Shown piece by piece: positions 6,445 to 8,288 of a stretch of 8,288 nucleotides of DNA (position 1 is the stretch's first letter; each line of letters starts with the position of its first letter). The notes under the pieces are model-generated. The model made no database searches, was not told where the DNA came from, and saw only the letters and a list, made by a program, of their open reading frames with translations. Position numbers and translations under genes: made by a program. The stretch is from assembly GCA_031267155.1 (NCBI GenBank), contig JAIRZR010000066.1:1-8288 (forward strand). Reading direction: 5' to 3'. The stretch comes from Prevotellaceae bacterium (lineage in GTDB: Bacteria > Bacteroidota > Bacteroidia > Bacteroidales > UBA932).

Positions 6445-6460
6445 GGATGCGAAATAAATA
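6445..6460 (+). repeat. 16-bp repeat copy B, inverted match to 2939-2954
   Basis: GGATGCGAAATAAATA on the plus strand is identical to the minus-strand sequence at 2939-2954. This copy sits in the 134-nt gap between pepE and the lamin-tail-domain gene. Confidence 0.6.
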
Positions 6461-6461
6461 G

Positions 6462-6480
6462 CGATGTCTTCGGCTCATCG
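6462..6480 (-). terminator. Possible terminator of the lamin-tail-domain gene
   Basis: CGATG (6462-6466) pairs with CATCG (6476-6480) over a 9-nt loop, 13 nt past the gene's stop. On the minus strand the stem is followed by CTATTTATTT, a T-rich but interrupted run. The short stem makes this a weak call. Confidence 0.25.
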
Positions 6481-6493
6481 TTTCAAACAATTT

Positions 6494-8288
6494 TCACTTG
6501 CGGCTTGCAACCACGCAGGTTTTCTTGTATTTATAAACTTTTCCGTCAGGTTCGAAGGCTTCGATATAAATAATATACGGACCTACAGGGACTTTTGCAT
6601 TGTTCGCTTTACTTCCGTCCCATGTCAAACGCCCTTCTGCGCCTATAGTTGTATTGCGGCATATTTCTTTCACAAAATTTCCTCTGATATTGTATATGAT
6701 TACATTTGCAATAAAATCAGGAGCAGGCATCTTGTAATCAATAAATAAGACCTCATCGTATCCATCGCCGTCGGGAGAAAATGTGCTGGACGAAAGAACA
6801 AACGGCTCGTCAACGTCCTCCGTGTGTGTATAACACGAATTTTTGTATGTAGGCGTGGCAAAACCTGCTGTCTGCGCTGCCGAGTGCCAGTTTCCCAGTT
6901 CTGCCGACGTCCGGTCAAAATCAACACGTTCCAGAGAGACGCCTTCGGGACTGGAAACAAGTATTCCGTGCATTTTTTCGGAATATGAAAACTCGTCTAT
7001 AACATTATTCTCATTATCAAGCAATACAACCGTTCCGTCCTCATTCGGATAAGTTGGAAATCCCTGCATTATTACCACGTTTTCGGGATTTTTCACATAA
7101 TACGACTTGAACAGTGAGGCTGAATCGCTTGTAAACACAAAATAATCATTCGGATACACATATATCGGAATTTCGGACACCCTGTGAACCTGCTGCAAAT
7201 CGCCGCTTGTCCTGTTTCTACTTGCGATTGATATATCCGAAAGATCTAATATCCTGTCGCTTCTGTTGTATATTTCAACAAAATCCGAGCCGCCGGAACG
7301 CGGGTGAAACAATATTTCATTTATTACAGTGTTTTCTTTTTCAGGCTTGTACATCTGTCCAAAAAATACCGGATCTCCTCTGTATTCATTCCCATGAAGA
7401 TCTTTAATATCTGGAGAAATGCTTAATTCATAGACAGTCCCGATGCTGAAACTTTTGTCAAACATCAATTCTACAACATTGGATAAATCAGGATGCCCGG
7501 ATCTCGCTTCGGACGGATTTCCCATATCAACAGTAATATAATATTCAGTATTTTGCAGCATGGAAGATACTATATTTTCACTGAATAAAATGCGAACGGA
7601 ATGTTCGTCTATCATTTCCGTTTTCAGGACGTATGGTTGTATATTGTCGGGATTTACTCTCGCAACGGAATTTTCCTTGCCCGGAGTTCCGCCCTTTGCG
7701 TCGCTTGAAGCTTTCCAGTTGTTCCCGTCCGAAAGATTGTCGGAATCAATTCTCTCCAAAGACCAGCCGCCTTTCGACTTGTCCACATCTCCGTATGATA
7801 AACTGTTGTATTCTGTTACAGCAATTACCGTACTGTCGGGGGAAATCAGGCTAAGCATCATTCCGGCGTCAAGAAGGCTTGGGAATGAGGTCGCGGAAAA
7901 CGCATCGCCATAAGTTGAAAGGTCTGATACCGATGCAGAAGCGCAAATCACAGCATATCCGCCGAGCGCAATTTTTCCTGCTGTGATTCTCGACGATTTG
8001 CCTGAGCCGTACAGTATTCGAAAATCCGTTAAGTAAACTGTATCGCCGGCACGGTTGTAAAGTTCCAGATATTCCCTGTCGGGCAGAGAAACGGAAGGAT
8101 TGGGCTTAGCCATTATCTCGCTGAATACCAGATCGCCAAAATTCACAGTTTGGTATCTGAAATAAACCGAATCGCTTACTGTAAATCCTTCACTGTCCAT
8201 TGCGTTATAAACATGTAGCACGAAATCGTTACCTAAGAACGCGCCAGATAGCGTCAGTGTAACCTGTCTGCCGCTCACCGTTTTGGAA
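6494..8288 (-). CDS. Secreted lamin-tail-domain protein with gliding-type/FlgD-like C-terminal module (5' partial)
   Basis: The frame is open to the right edge of the window, so the N-terminus and any signal peptide lie outside. Residues are counted from a GTG at 8278, which is probably not the true start. Domains in order: a beta-rich end of an upstream module (1-45); a lamin tail domain (about 47-205) with FSEIMAKPNP, EYLELYN, and the closing WSLERID and GTPG signatures; a Big/SbsA-like Ig domain (about 212-308) with VRILFSENI and LHGNEYR; a second lamin tail domain (about 314-480) with INEILFHP, FVEIYN, VSLERVD and ATPTYKN; and a C-terminal module (about 494-590) with FSPDGDGYDE, IIYNIRG, LTWDG and VPVGPYIIYIE. 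The DGDGYDE stretch could bind calcium. The last module resembles the gliding-motility C-terminal and FlgD Ig-like domains, which suggests export to the cell surface, perhaps by the type IX system. No enzymatic motif is visible; adhesion or envelope structure is the likely role. Confidence 0.88.
   Translation of the reverse strand, partial: SKTVSGRQVTLTLSGAFLGNDFVLHVYNAMDSEGFTVSDSVYFRYQTVNFGDLVFSEIMAKPNPSVSLPDREYLELYNRAGDTVYLTDFRILYGSGKSSRITAGKIALGGYAVICASASVSDLSTYGDAFSATSFPSLLDAGMMLSLISPDSTVIAVTEYNSLSYGDVDKSKGGWSLERIDSDNLSDGNNWKASSDAKGGTPGKENSVARVNPDNIQPYVLKTEMIDEHSVRILFSENIVSSMLQNTEYYITVDMGNPSEARSGHPDLSNVVELMFDKSFSIGTVYELSISPDIKDLHGNEYRGDPVFFGQMYKPEKENTVINEILFHPRSGGSDFVEIYNRSDRILDLSDISIASRNRTSGDLQQVHRVSEIPIYVYPNDYFVFTSDSASLFKSYYVKNPENVVIMQGFPTYPNEDGTVVLLDNENNVIDEFSYSEKMHGILVSSPEGVSLERVDFDRTSAELGNWHSAAQTAGFATPTYKNSCYTHTEDVDEPFVLSSSTFSPDGDGYDEVLFIDYKMPAPDFIANVIIYNIRGNFVKEICRNTTIGAEGRLTWDGSKANNAKVPVGPYIIYIEAFEPDGKVYKYKKTCVVASRK

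Overview
The window looks like a chromosomal segment of a Bacteroidota bacterium, most likely of the Bacteroidales type. The support is indirect: near-absence of Shine-Dalgarno sequences, Bacteroidota-style intergenic repeats, a lamin-tail-domain surface protein with an FSPDGDGYDE-type C-terminal module, and housekeeping proteins of that flavour. No rRNA or tRNA gene was seen, so the genus cannot be fixed.

Layout. Positions 1-2346 (plus strand) are AT-rich, roughly 30% G+C by eye. They hold two overlapping accessory genes: a large P-loop-NTPase-like protein whose N-terminal part (Walker A) is missing from the visible open frame, and a small single-pass membrane protein with a GxxxGxxxGxxxG glycine zipper. 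Positions 2347-2486 are a gene-free junction with small palindromes and short direct repeats. Everything to the right is on the minus strand at about mid-40s % G+C. From right to left it contains a secreted lamin-tail-domain protein (5' end outside the window), dipeptidase E (pepE), ATP synthase gamma subunit (atpG), a YgiQ-family radical SAM protein, and a decayed fragment of ispD.

How the genes work together. pepE, atpG, the ygiQ-like gene and the ispD remnant are co-oriented and closely spaced (16 nt and 38 nt between the first three), so they may be co-transcribed. They have unrelated functions: peptide turnover, F1Fo rotor stalk, an uncharacterised radical SAM reaction, and formerly isoprenoid synthesis. 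atpG is not next to atpA or any other ATP synthase gene in the window. The AT-rich pair converges on the broken ispD and looks horizontally acquired. Its architecture, a predicted cytosolic NTPase plus a small glycine-zipper membrane protein, resembles sensor/effector defence or abortive-infection modules, but that is inference. It is the best candidate here for an undescribed system, with the caveat that the NTPase gene may itself be broken by an in-frame TAA at 66-68.
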